Under the pieces are notes generated by a model. The model was not told the origin of the DNA and did no database searches. It worked only from the letters and a program-made list of their open reading frames with translations. Made by a program: the position numbers and the translations under genes. 34,494 nt of DNA from contig JADZBA010000010.1 in NCBI GenBank assembly GCA_020852355.1, positions 1-34,494 on the forward strand, given 5' to 3'. Of the stretch, positions 1 through 7,653 are shown piece by piece (within the stretch, counting starts at the first letter, position 1; every line of letters begins with the position of its first letter). Origin of the DNA: Alphaproteobacteria bacterium (GTDB taxonomy: Bacteria; Pseudomonadota; Alphaproteobacteria; ATCC43930; Allostellaceae).

Positions 1-869
1 CCGACGACACGCGGCTCGCCGCCCCGGCCGGCAGGTTCGGCCCCTGGGTGATCGGCGACTATGCGCTGCAGCAGACCGAGCGCACGCTCGGCGGCGAGCG
101 GGTGTCGCAGTCCTTGCGCACCAGCGGTGTCAGCGTCGGCGGCGACCATGCGCTCGCTCCCGGCCTCGCCGTCGGCGTCGCCGCCAGCTACGTCACCGGC
201 AAGGCCAAGGCCGGCTACGGCAGCGAGTACGACCCGAGCGCCGTCGGCCTGTCGCTCTACGGCTCCTACGAGCTCGGCGGCTTCTACGTCGACGCCGCCT
301 ACACCTACGGCTTCCAGAAGTTCGACAAGGTCCGCCGGCCCGATCCCTACGGTCTGACCGGCCGCGGCGACTTCGACGGCACCTCGCACACGATCTCTGC
401 CCAGACGGGCTACGACTTCGTCTCCGGGCAGCTCGTGATGGGGCCGGTCGGCGGCCTCAGCTACGTCCGCGGCGACTTCGACGGCTATACCGAGACGGGG
501 GCGGCCGGCGGCAACATCCGCTACTCGGGCGGCGACTTCGACTCGCTGGTCGGCAGGCTCGGCTGGCAGGTCTCCTACCGGCTGCGCGACCGCGACTTCG
601 CCTTCGTGCCGTTCGGCGAGATCGCCTACGAGCGCGAGTTCCTCAACAAGAAGACCAGCGCCGCCTTCAGCCTGGCGAGCGCGGAATCGAGCCTGGGCAC
701 CACGGTGGTCGGCCTGCCGTCGCAGAACCAGCATGCCCTCAGCCTGACCGTCGGCGCCCAGGGGGTGCTCGATGAAACGGTGACGATCGGCCTCGGCTAC
801 AACTTCAAGGTCGGCGACGACGGCTTCACCAGCCACACCCTGACGGGCCGCGTCGGCGTCCGCTTCTGA
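1..869 (+). CDS. Autotransporter beta-domain protein, C-terminal part (5' end outside window)
   Basis: This is the C-terminal membrane barrel of a type V autotransporter, which inserts in the outer membrane and exports its own N-terminal passenger. The reading frame is open from base 3 with no stop and no convincing start, so the gene begins to the left of the window. About 289 residues are visible. They show alternating amphipathic strands rich in Gly, Tyr, Phe and Asp, a GGFYVDAAYTYGF-type strand near one third of the barrel, and a final strand ending in Phe (GRVGVRF), the usual outer-membrane assembly signal. A GDFD tetrapeptide recurs three times in putative loops (twice as RGDFDG, once as GGDFDS). 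The passenger is not visible, so its activity is unknown; a GDSL-esterase or adhesin passenger are both possible. A hairpin follows the stop codon. Confidence 0.85.
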   Translation, partial: DDTRLAAPAGRFGPWVIGDYALQQTERTLGGERVSQSLRTSGVSVGGDHALAPGLAVGVAASYVTGKAKAGYGSEYDPSAVGLSLYGSYELGGFYVDAAYTYGFQKFDKVRRPDPYGLTGRGDFDGTSHTISAQTGYDFVSGQLVMGPVGGLSYVRGDFDGYTETGAAGGNIRYSGGDFDSLVGRLGWQVSYRLRDRDFAFVPFGEIAYEREFLNKKTSAAFSLASAESSLGTTVVGLPSQNQHALSLTVGAQGVLDETVTIGLGYNFKVGDDGFTSHTLTGRVGVRF

Positions 870-882
870 GTGCGCTTCGCCC

Positions 883-911
883 CGCCGCTGCCTCCATTGC
901 GGGCAGCGGCG
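883..911 (+). terminator. Hairpin downstream of the autotransporter gene
   Basis: A perfect 10-bp inverted repeat (883-892 and 902-911) with a 9-base loop begins 14 bases after the autotransporter stop codon. Only a short T run (CCTTTCC) follows, so it is either a weak intrinsic terminator or a 3'-end stabilising hairpin. It separates the autotransporter from the urt promoter region. Confidence 0.55.
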
Positions 912-988
912 AGGTGGCCTTTCCAGCTCTGCCCAATCTTTGAGCGGACCGACCGCCTCTCGAACCGGAGGCGCGAGAGCGGCGGCAC

Positions 989-1004
989 TGGCACACCCTT
1001 TGCT
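989..1004 (+). promoter_or_regulatory. Sigma-54 (RpoN) promoter of the urt operon
   Basis: The sequence TGGCAC-N5-TTGCT matches the sigma-54 -24/-12 consensus (TGGCAC-N5-TTGCW). The GG and GC dinucleotides are separated by exactly ten bases. It lies 78 bases upstream of the urtA ATG, predicting a start near 1015. Sigma-54 promoters need an enhancer-binding activator, and for a urea transporter NtrC is the expected one. A single NtrC-like half site (TGCACCA, 1009-1015) is present, but its partner half is missing, so the activator is inferred rather than seen. Confidence 0.7.
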
Positions 1005-1081
1005 GCTCTGCACCAAGCGGCGAGTTCGACCCCGATGCGATCGGCGGCGGGCGCCGTTGGGAGATTGGGGGCTCGAGAGCC

Positions 1082-2350
1082 ATGAACATGAAGACTGCAA
1101 GCGCATTCGCCGGCGCCGCACTCGCGGCCGCGGCGATGATCGGTCCGGCCGTGGCACAGGACACGATCAAGGTCGGTATCCTGCATTCGCTCTCCGGCAC
1201 CATGGCCATCAGCGAGACGACGCTGAAGGACGTGATGCTGATGCTCATCGAGGAGCAGAACAAGAAGGGCGGCCTGCTCGGCAAGAAGCTGGAGGCCGTC
1301 GTCGTCGATCCCGCGTCCAACTGGCCGCTGTTCGCCGAGAAGGCGCGCGAGCTGATCAGCCAGCAGAAGGTGGCGGCGGTGTTCGGCTGCTGGACCTCGG
1401 TCAGCCGCAAGTCGGTCCTGCCGGTGTTCGAGGAGCTGAACAGCCTGCTGTTCTATCCCGTGCAGTACGAGGGCGAGGAATCCTCGCGCAACGTCTTCTA
1501 CACGGGGGCGGCACCGAACCAGCAGGCGATCCCGGCGGTCGACTACCTGGCGAGCGAGGAGAAGGTGGTGCGCTGGGTGCTGGCCGGCACCGACTACGTC
1601 TATCCGCGCACGACCAACAAGATCCTCGAGGCGTACCTGAAGTCCAAGGGCGTGAAGCCCGAGGACATCATGATCAACTACACGCCGTTCGGTCATTCCG
1701 ACTGGCAGTCGATCGTCGCCGAGATCAAGAAGTTCGGCTCGGCCGGCAAGAAGACCGCCGTCGTCTCGACCATCAACGGCGACGCCAACGTGCCCTTCTA
1801 CAAGGAGCTGGGCAACCAGGGCATCAAGGCGACCGACATCCCGGTCGTCGCCTTCTCGGTCGGCGAGGAGGAGCTGGCGGGCATCGACACCAAGCCGCTG
1901 CTCGGCCATCTCGCCGCGTGGAACTACTTCATGAGCGTGAAGGACCCGGTGAACGACGCCTTCATCAAGCAGTGGCAGGCGTTCATCAAGAATCCCAAGC
2001 GCGTCACCAACGATCCGATGGAGGCCCACTATATCGGCTTCACCATGTGGACGCAGGCGGTGCTGCAGGCCGGCACCACCGACGTCAACGCGGTGCGCCA
2101 GGCGATGTACGGCCAGAAGGCGAAGAACCTGACGGGCGGCATCTCGGTCATGGGCGTCAACCACCACATCTCCAAGCCGGTCCTGATCGGCGAGATCAAG
2201 GGCGACGGCCAGTTCAACACCGTCTGGAAGACCAAGGACCTGGTGCCCGGCGCGGCGTGGTCGCCCTACATCCCCGAGTCGGCGAAGCTCACCGCCGACT
2301 GGACCTATCCGTGGGTGTGCGGCGGCTGCGAGAAGCCGAAGTACAACTGA
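1082..2350 (+). CDS. urtA: Urea/short-amide ABC transporter, periplasmic binding protein UrtA
   Basis: UrtA is the periplasmic receptor that delivers urea (or a close amide) to the UrtBC channel. The 422-residue product begins with a Sec signal peptide (basic NMK start, Ala-rich core, cleavage around AVA-Q25/26). It continues with a type I periplasmic-binding fold in the Leu/Ile/Val-receptor style (IKVGILHSLSGTMAISE, then GCWTSVSRKSVLPVFEE and FYPVQYEGEE), as is typical of UrtA. The C-terminus ends in the family signature WVCGGCEKPKY. The first ATG is used; a second lies two codons on. It is the first gene of urtABCDE, sits behind a sigma-54 promoter, and is followed by a strong hairpin. The related formamide/acetamide receptor FmdD is an alternative, because no urease gene is in view. 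Confidence 0.93.
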   Translation: MNMKTASAFAGAALAAAAMIGPAVAQDTIKVGILHSLSGTMAISETTLKDVMLMLIEEQNKKGGLLGKKLEAVVVDPASNWPLFAEKARELISQQKVAAVFGCWTSVSRKSVLPVFEELNSLLFYPVQYEGEESSRNVFYTGAAPNQQAIPAVDYLASEEKVVRWVLAGTDYVYPRTTNKILEAYLKSKGVKPEDIMINYTPFGHSDWQSIVAEIKKFGSAGKKTAVVSTINGDANVPFYKELGNQGIKATDIPVVAFSVGEEELAGIDTKPLLGHLAAWNYFMSVKDPVNDAFIKQWQAFIKNPKRVTNDPMEAHYIGFTMWTQAVLQAGTTDVNAVRQAMYGQKAKNLTGGISVMGVNHHISKPVLIGEIKGDGQFNTVWKTKDLVPGAAWSPYIPESAKLTADWTYPWVCGGCEKPKYN

Positions 2351-2356
2351 TCGCGA

Positions 2357-2388
2357 CGGCGGGCGGGGCGGCGACGCCCCGCCCGCCG
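2357..2388 (+). terminator. Strong intra-operon hairpin between urtA and urtB
   Basis: A perfect 14-bp GC-only inverted repeat (2357-2370 and 2375-2388) with a GCGA tetraloop starts six bases after the urtA stop. There is no T tract beyond a short GTTTCCC, so it probably does not terminate fully. Such hairpins after a binding-protein gene commonly protect the upstream message end and lower expression of the downstream permease genes; that role is inferred here. Confidence 0.6.
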
Positions 2389-2420
2389 GCCGTTTCCCTC
2401 CATTTGCGAAGGCCGAGCGG

Positions 2421-4025
2421 ATGTCCCCCACCCTCCGCCGCATCGCGCTGGTCCTGCTGCTCGCCCTCGGCGCTCCCGCCGCCTGGGCGCAGGATCTCGC
2501 GGCCCCCCTGCAGGCGCTCGTCGGCGACGACCTCGCGGCCAAGGGCGAGGCGATGGAGGCGCTGGCGCGCACCGGCGACCCGCGCGCCGCCGCCGCCCTC
2601 CAGGCGCTCGGCGACGGCCGGCTGTTCCAGCGCAAGTCCGACCGCAAGGTGGTCATCGCCGCGACCACGCGCGGCGGCGCGCTGACCGACGCCGCGACCG
2701 GTGCGGCGGCGGGATCGGCGACCGCCGCCGACCTCGACGAGGCGAACCTCAACAACCGCCTGCGCCGCCAGCTCTCCGGCCTGCTCGGCAGCCTGACGCT
2801 GACGCTGGGCGACGCGGCGACGCGGATCGCAGCGGCGGAATCGATCTTCAAGACGCGCGACGCCGCCGCCCTGGCGCCGCTCACCGCGGCGATCGCCGCC
2901 GAGAAGGACGCGCGCGTGCGGCGCGCCATGGAGACGGCGCGCGCGGCCGTCGTCCTGGTGACCGACGGTGCGGAGGCCGAGCGCATCGCCGCCGCGGCGA
3001 CGGTCGGGGCCCGCGGCGACCGCGACGCGCTGGGCCTCTTGCTGCAGGCGGCCAATGCGTCGCCGCCCGCGGTGGCGGCGGCGGCGCGCGAGGCGGCCGC
3101 CACGATCCAGCGCCGGCTGGTCATGCTCGATGCCGCGCAGAACGTCTCCTACGGCATCTCGCTGGGCGCGGTGCTGCTGCTCGCCGCCGTCGGCCTCGCC
3201 ATCACCTTCGGCGTCATGGGCGTCATCAACATGGCGCACGGCGAGATGGTGATGCTCGGCGCCTACACGACCTTTGTCATCCAGGACTGGTGCCGCACCG
3301 CGGCGCCGCAGCTCCTCGACCATTCGCTGTTCCTCGCGATCCCGCTCGCCTTCCTCTTCACCGCCGCCGTCGGCGTGCTGCTCGAGCGCTCGGTCATCCG
3401 CTGGCTCTACGGCCGGCCGCTGGAGACGCTGCTCGCCACCTGGGGCCTCAGCCTGGTCATCCAGCAGGCCGTGCGCAGCGTCTTCGGCCCGACCAACCGC
3501 GAGGTCAGCAATCCCACCTGGATGTCGGGCCAGGTCGACGTCTACGGGCTGACGCTGACCTGGAGCCGGCTGTGGATCATCGTCTTCGCGGCGATCGTCT
3601 TCGTGGTCCTGCTCTTCGTGCTGAAGCGCACCGCCTTCGGGCTGCAGATGCGCGCCGTGACCCAGAACCGCGCCATGGCGAGCTCGATGGGCATCCGCAC
3701 GCACCGCGTCGACGCGCTGACCTTCGCGCTCGGCTCGGGCGTCGCCGGCATCGCCGGCGTCGCACTCTCCCAGATCGACAACGTCAGCCCGAACCTCGGG
3801 CAGTCCTACATCATCGATTCCTTCATGGTCGTGGTCTTCGGCGGCGTCGGCAATCTCTGGGGCACGCTGGCGGGGGCGCTGACGCTGGGCATCGCCAACA
3901 AGCTGCTGGAGCCGATGGCGGGCGCCGTGCTCGGCAAGATCGCCATCCTGGTCTTCATCATCCTCTTCATCCAGCGCCGTCCGCGCGGGCTCTTCGCGCT
4001 GCGCGGCCGCGCGGTCGAGGCGTAG
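2421..4025 (+). CDS. urtB: Urea ABC transporter permease UrtB
   Basis: UrtB is one of two inner-membrane channel subunits of the urea importer. The 534-residue product has an N-terminal signal-like segment (residues 1-23). Next is an alanine-rich region of about 200 residues outside the membrane domain, a known feature of UrtB compared with the shorter LivH. The hydrophobic permease domain runs from about residue 240 (NVSYGISLGAVLLLAAVGLAITFGV) to the end. The LivH-type motif GVINMAHGEMVMLGAY and the late GGVGNLWGTLAGA segment are present. It lies 70 bases downstream of urtA, across a hairpin, and four bases before urtC. Confidence 0.93.
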   Translation: MSPTLRRIALVLLLALGAPAAWAQDLAAPLQALVGDDLAAKGEAMEALARTGDPRAAAALQALGDGRLFQRKSDRKVVIAATTRGGALTDAATGAAAGSATAADLDEANLNNRLRRQLSGLLGSLTLTLGDAATRIAAAESIFKTRDAAALAPLTAAIAAEKDARVRRAMETARAAVVLVTDGAEAERIAAAATVGARGDRDALGLLLQAANASPPAVAAAAREAAATIQRRLVMLDAAQNVSYGISLGAVLLLAAVGLAITFGVMGVINMAHGEMVMLGAYTTFVIQDWCRTAAPQLLDHSLFLAIPLAFLFTAAVGVLLERSVIRWLYGRPLETLLATWGLSLVIQQAVRSVFGPTNREVSNPTWMSGQVDVYGLTLTWSRLWIIVFAAIVFVVLLFVLKRTAFGLQMRAVTQNRAMASSMGIRTHRVDALTFALGSGVAGIAGVALSQIDNVSPNLGQSYIIDSFMVVVFGGVGNLWGTLAGALTLGIANKLLEPMAGAVLGKIAILVFIILFIQRRPRGLFALRGRAVEA

Positions 4026-4029
4026 GGGC

Positions 4030-5160
4030 ATGGTGACCCGCCGGCTCCTCGTCGGCTGGACCGGCATCGCCTTCCTGGCGGTGGTGGTCGCGCTCGCCGT
4101 GCTCGTGCCCGCGCTCAATCTCGGGCTGCCACCGTCTTCCCGCTTCCATGTGCCGACCCACATCGTCGTCCTGCTCGGCAAGTGGCTGTGCTACGCGCTG
4201 CTCGCCATCAGCCTCGACCTGGTGTGGGGCTATTGCGGCATCCTGTCGCTCGGTCACGGCGCCTTCTTCGCGCTCGGCGGCTACGCCATGGGCATGTACC
4301 TGATGCGCCAGATCGGCACGCGCGGCGTCTACGGCAATCCGCTGCTGCCCGACTTCATGGTGTTCCTCAACTGGAAGGAGCTGCCCTGGTACTGGTACGG
4401 CTTCGACCAGTTCTGGTTCGCGGCGCTGATGGTGATGCTGGTGCCGGGGGCGCTCGCCTTCCTCTTCGGCTGGTTCGCCTTCCGCTCGCGCGTCACCGGC
4501 GTCTACCTCTCGATCATCACCCAGGCGCTGACCTACGCGCTGCTGCTGGCCTTCTTCCGCAACGACATGGGCTTCGGCGGCAACAACGGCCTGACCGACT
4601 TCCGCGAGATCCTGGGATGGGGCGTGCGCGAGCCGGGCACCCGCGCCGCCCTCTTCGTCGCGACCTGCGTGGCGCTGGCCGGCGGCTTCGTCGCCGCGCG
4701 TGCGATGGTCGTCTCGCGCCTCGGCCTGGTGCTGGTGGCGGTGCGCGATGCCGAGAGCCGCACCCGCTTCCTCGGCTGGCGCGTCGACCGCTTCAAGGTC
4801 TTCGTCTTCACGGCATCGGCGGTGATGGCCGGCATCGCCGGCGCGCTCTACGTGCCCCAGGTCGGCATCATCAACCCCAGCGAGTTCGCGCCGACCAACT
4901 CGATCGAGGCCGTCATCTGGGTCGCCGTCGGCGGCCGCGGCACGCTGGTCGGCGCGGCGCTGGGCGCGGTCCTGGTCAACGGCTTCAAGACCTGGCTGAC
5001 CGGCGCCTTCCCCGAGGTCTGGCTGTTCGCGCTGGGCGCGCTCTTCGTCGCCGTCACCCTGTTTCTGCCCAAGGGCATCCTCGGCACGCTCGGCGGCCGC
5101 AGGCGGCGGCCGGTCCCGCCCACCCCCACCCCGGCCGAGAGCCGGGCTGCCGCGGAGTAG
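4030..5160 (+). CDS. urtC: Urea ABC transporter permease UrtC
   Basis: UrtC is the second channel subunit and pairs with UrtB. It has 376 residues, about the usual length, with LivM-type membrane segments throughout. It carries the characteristic LVWGYCGILSLGHGAFFALGGYAMGMYLMRQ region near residues 62-92, the FRNDMGFGGNNGLTDF segment, and a late AVIWVAVGGRGTLVGAALGA motif. The C-terminal tail (RRRRPVPPTPTPAESR) is basic and proline-rich and probably cytoplasmic. The ATG at 4030 follows the urtB stop by four bases, with a GGGG run as a weak ribosome site, so translational coupling is likely. Confidence 0.93.
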   Translation: MVTRRLLVGWTGIAFLAVVVALAVLVPALNLGLPPSSRFHVPTHIVVLLGKWLCYALLAISLDLVWGYCGILSLGHGAFFALGGYAMGMYLMRQIGTRGVYGNPLLPDFMVFLNWKELPWYWYGFDQFWFAALMVMLVPGALAFLFGWFAFRSRVTGVYLSIITQALTYALLLAFFRNDMGFGGNNGLTDFREILGWGVREPGTRAALFVATCVALAGGFVAARAMVVSRLGLVLVAVRDAESRTRFLGWRVDRFKVFVFTASAVMAGIAGALYVPQVGIINPSEFAPTNSIEAVIWVAVGGRGTLVGAALGAVLVNGFKTWLTGAFPEVWLFALGALFVAVTLFLPKGILGTLGGRRRRPVPPTPTPAESRAAAE

Positions 5161-5165
5161 CGACG

Positions 5166-5915
5166 ATGCCGGTCGAGACCTCGGCGGTCCTCTACCTCGA
5201 CGGCGTCGACGTCTCGTTCGACGGCTTCCGTGCGCTGAACGGCCTGTCGCTGGTCGTCGAGCCGGGCGAGATGCGGGCGATCATCGGCCCCAACGGCGCC
5301 GGCAAGACGACGATGATGGACGTCGTCACCGGCCGCACGCGGCCCGACAGCGGGACCGTGCTGTTCGCCGGCGTCCACGACCTGTCGCGCCTCGACGAGG
5401 CCGCGATCGCCGAGCTCGGCATCGGCCGCAAGTTCCAGCGCCCGACCGTGTTCGAGATGCATACGGTGTGGGACAATCTGCTGCTGGCGCTGAAGCAGCG
5501 GCGCAGCGTCTTCCGCTGCCTGACGGCGCGCACCACGGCGGCGGAGCGCGCGCGCCTCGACGAGATTCTCGGCGTGACGCGGCTGGGCGACCTGCGCGGC
5601 CTGCCCGCCGGCATCCTGTCGCACGGCCAGAAGCAGTGGCTGGAGATCGGCATGCTGCTCGCCCAGGACCCGGCGCTCCTGCTGGTCGACGAGCCGGTCG
5701 CCGGCATGACCGATTCCGAGACCGAGCAGACGGCGATGCTGCTGCGCGACATCAACCGCACGCGCTCGGTCGTCGTCGTCGAGCACGACATGAGCTTCGT
5801 GCGCGCGCTCGGCGTGCGCGTGACGGTCCTGCACGAAGGCTCGGTCATCGCCGAGGGCTCGCTCGACGCCGTCAGCGCCAACGAGCGCGTCGTCGAGGTG
5901 TATCTGGGGCGATGA
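5166..5915 (+). CDS. urtD: Urea ABC transporter ATPase UrtD
   Basis: UrtD is one of two cytoplasmic ATPases that drive import. The 249-residue product has Walker A at 41-48 (GPNGAGKT) followed by the MMDVVTGRTRPD stretch typical of UrtD. A variant signature LSHGQ lies at 151-155, Walker B at about 171-177 (LLLVDEP) and the switch His at 207 (EHDMSFV). It belongs to the LivG-like branch. The ATG at 5166 begins five bases after urtC stops. The frame stays open far upstream inside urtC, but conservation begins at MPVETSAVLYLDGV. The stop is separated from the urtE ATG by a single base. Confidence 0.93.
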   Translation: MPVETSAVLYLDGVDVSFDGFRALNGLSLVVEPGEMRAIIGPNGAGKTTMMDVVTGRTRPDSGTVLFAGVHDLSRLDEAAIAELGIGRKFQRPTVFEMHTVWDNLLLALKQRRSVFRCLTARTTAAERARLDEILGVTRLGDLRGLPAGILSHGQKQWLEIGMLLAQDPALLLVDEPVAGMTDSETEQTAMLLRDINRTRSVVVVEHDMSFVRALGVRVTVLHEGSVIAEGSLDAVSANERVVEVYLGR

Positions 5916-5916
5916 G

Positions 5917-6612
5917 ATGCTGACGGTCGAAGCGATCGACGTCCATTACGGCGCCGCCCAGGCGCTGAAGCGCGTGTCTCTGGCGGCGGCACCCGGGCGC
6001 ATCACCTGCGTCATGGGGCGCAACGGCGTCGGCAAGACCTCGCTGCTGCGCGCCGTCGCCGGCCATCGCGCGCCGAGCGGCGGGCGCATCGTGTGGGAGG
6101 GCCACGACCTCGCGGGACTGCCGCCGCACGAGCGGGCGCGCCGCGGCATCGCCTTCGTGCCGCAGGGGCGCGAGATCTTCCCGCTGCTGTCGGTGGAGGA
6201 GAACCTGCGCACCGGCTTCGCGGTGCTGCCGCGCCACGCGCGCTCGGTCCAGTCGGAGATCTTCGACCTGTTCCCGGTGCTGCGCTCGATGCTGGGCCGC
6301 CGCGGCGGCGACCTGTCGGGCGGCCAGCAGCAGCAGCTCGCGATCGCGCGCGCGCTGGTCATGCGGCCGCGCCTGCTGCTGCTCGACGAGCCGACCGAAG
6401 GCATCCAGCCCTCGATCATCAAGGACATCGGCCGCGTCATCACCCATCTGCGCGAGGTCGGCACCATGGCGATCGTGCTGGTCGAGCAGTATTTCGACTT
6501 CGCCCGCGAGCTCGCCGATACCTTCGTCGTCATGGATCGCGGCGAGGTCGTGCTGTCGGGTACCGGCGACGGGATGGACGAGACCGCGGTCCGCCGCTAT
6601 CTCAGCGTCTGA
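5917..6612 (+). CDS. urtE: Urea ABC transporter ATPase UrtE
   Basis: UrtE is the second ATPase, LivF-like, and forms the nucleotide-binding heterodimer with UrtD. The 231 residues include Walker A 34-41 (GRNGVGKT), the VPQGREIFPLLSVEENL Q-loop region, signature LSGGQQ at 133-138, and Walker B LLLLDEPTEGIQPSIIKDIG at about 154-173. That Walker B extension is diagnostic of UrtE. The ATG overlaps the urtD end closely (one base apart), so the two ATPases are probably made in equal amounts. It completes a full urtABCDE set; no urease gene lies in this window. Confidence 0.93.
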   Translation: MLTVEAIDVHYGAAQALKRVSLAAAPGRITCVMGRNGVGKTSLLRAVAGHRAPSGGRIVWEGHDLAGLPPHERARRGIAFVPQGREIFPLLSVEENLRTGFAVLPRHARSVQSEIFDLFPVLRSMLGRRGGDLSGGQQQQLAIARALVMRPRLLLLDEPTEGIQPSIIKDIGRVITHLREVGTMAIVLVEQYFDFARELADTFVVMDRGEVVLSGTGDGMDETAVRRYLSV

Positions 6613-6641
6613 TCGGCCCGTTTCGGGGCAGGAGACCTCCC

Positions 6642-7634
6642 ATGCGCATCTGTATCTACGGCGCCGGCGCGGTCGGCGGCAACTTCGCCGCGCGCCTGGC
6701 GCGCGCCGGCATCGACGTCACGGTCGTGGCGCGCGGCAGGCATCTGGAGGCGATCCAGGCGCGCGGCCTGACCGTCCAGGCGGGCGAGGAGCGGATCCAT
6801 GTCCGGCCGTTCGCCACCGACGATCCGCGCCGAGCCGGCCCGCAGGACGCCGTCATCGTCGCGCTGAAGGCGCCGGCGCTGCCCGGTGCGGTCGCGCCGA
6901 TGGCGCCGCTGCTGGGGCCCGACACGCCGGTCGTCTTCGCGACCAACGGCGTGCCCTGGTGGTACTTCCACCGTCATCCCGGCCCGCTCGCCGAGCGCCG
7001 CCTGCCGCGCCTCGATCCCGAAGGCGTGCTGTGGGAGCGGCTGCCGGTCGAGCGCGCCATCGGCGGCGTCGTCTACTCGGCGAACGAGATCGTGGCACCG
7101 GGCGTCGTCTCCAACAACTCGCCGACCCGCAACCGGCTGGTCGTGGGCGAGCCCGACGGCAGCGTGTCGGCGCGCATCCAGAAGGTCTCCGAGGCGCTGA
7201 AGTCGGGCGGCATCGATTCCCCGGTCAACACCGACATCCGCGCCGAGGTGTGGACCAAGCTGATGGGCAACCTCGCCTGGAACCCGATGTGCGCGGTGAC
7301 CGGCCTCGGCATCCGCATGATGGCGACCGACCCGGCGCTGCTGGCGCTGGCGCGCCGCGTCCTGGAGGAGGGGCAGCGGGTCGCCGAGGCGCTCGGCGTC
7401 ACCGTCAACGAGGACGTCGACACGCGGATGAAGCGCGCCGAGCGGCCGGGCCCCGGCGCCGGCCACAAGCCGTCGATGCTGCAGGACTTCGAGCTGAAGC
7501 GGCCGACCGAGCTCGATGCGATCGTGCTGGCGGTGCAGGACTTCGCGCGCGAGGTGAAGGTGCCGACGCCGGCCCTCGATGCCGTGGCCGCGCTCGCCGT
7601 CGGCCGCGCCCGGGCGCTCGGGATCTATCCCTAG
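6642..7634 (+). CDS. 2-dehydropantoate 2-reductase family protein (PanE/ApbA-like)
   Basis: This is an NAD(P)H-dependent reductase of the ketopantoate reductase family, 330 residues. The N-terminal Rossmann motif GAGAVG is at 7-12, the TNG motif at 101-103, and the catalytic-type lysine with following asparagine in EVWTKLMGN at 206 and 210. It therefore looks catalytically intact. A GGGGCAGGAG ribosome site lies a few bases before the ATG. It starts 29 bases after urtE on the same strand, with no terminator between, so it is probably co-transcribed with the transporter. The family includes true PanE (pantothenate synthesis) and many paralogues acting on other 2-oxo acids. The residues 104-112 WWYF-type insertion and the operon context make the substrate uncertain, so I do not assign panE. 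Confidence 0.82.
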   Translation: MRICIYGAGAVGGNFAARLARAGIDVTVVARGRHLEAIQARGLTVQAGEERIHVRPFATDDPRRAGPQDAVIVALKAPALPGAVAPMAPLLGPDTPVVFATNGVPWWYFHRHPGPLAERRLPRLDPEGVLWERLPVERAIGGVVYSANEIVAPGVVSNNSPTRNRLVVGEPDGSVSARIQKVSEALKSGGIDSPVNTDIRAEVWTKLMGNLAWNPMCAVTGLGIRMMATDPALLALARRVLEEGQRVAEALGVTVNEDVDTRMKRAERPGPGAGHKPSMLQDFELKRPTELDAIVLAVQDFAREVKVPTPALDAVAALAVGRARALGIYP

Positions 7635-7653
7635 AGCGGTCGCGCCGCCGCCA

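Noticed and set aside
367-545. GDFDG repeats in the autotransporter as a DNA repeat element
   Set aside because: Three short in-frame copies fall in predicted barrel loops at unequal spacing. They are protein-level repeats of Gly/Asp loops, not a nucleic acid element.
1009-1015. NtrC binding site near the urtA promoter
   Set aside because: Only one half (TGCACCA) matches; the second half of the dyad is absent and the position overlaps the predicted transcript start.
797-3124. A 775-codon open frame on the minus strand opposite urtA and urtB
   Set aside because: It is antisense to clearly conserved genes, is rich in Arg, Ala and Ser, and has no recognisable motif. Long antisense frames are expected in DNA this GC-rich. 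The same applies to those at 2289-4181, 13469-15589, 21728-23920 and 23788-25854.
4848-5834. Minus-strand open frame over urtC/urtD with a His/Arg-rich product
   Set aside because: It is a shadow of the urtC and urtD codons, without a start region or family resemblance.
1082-6612. A branched-chain amino acid (Liv) transporter
   Set aside because: The binding protein C-terminus (WVCGGCEKPKY), the extended UrtB N-terminus and the UrtE TEGIQPSIIKDIG segment all favour the urea-type branch.
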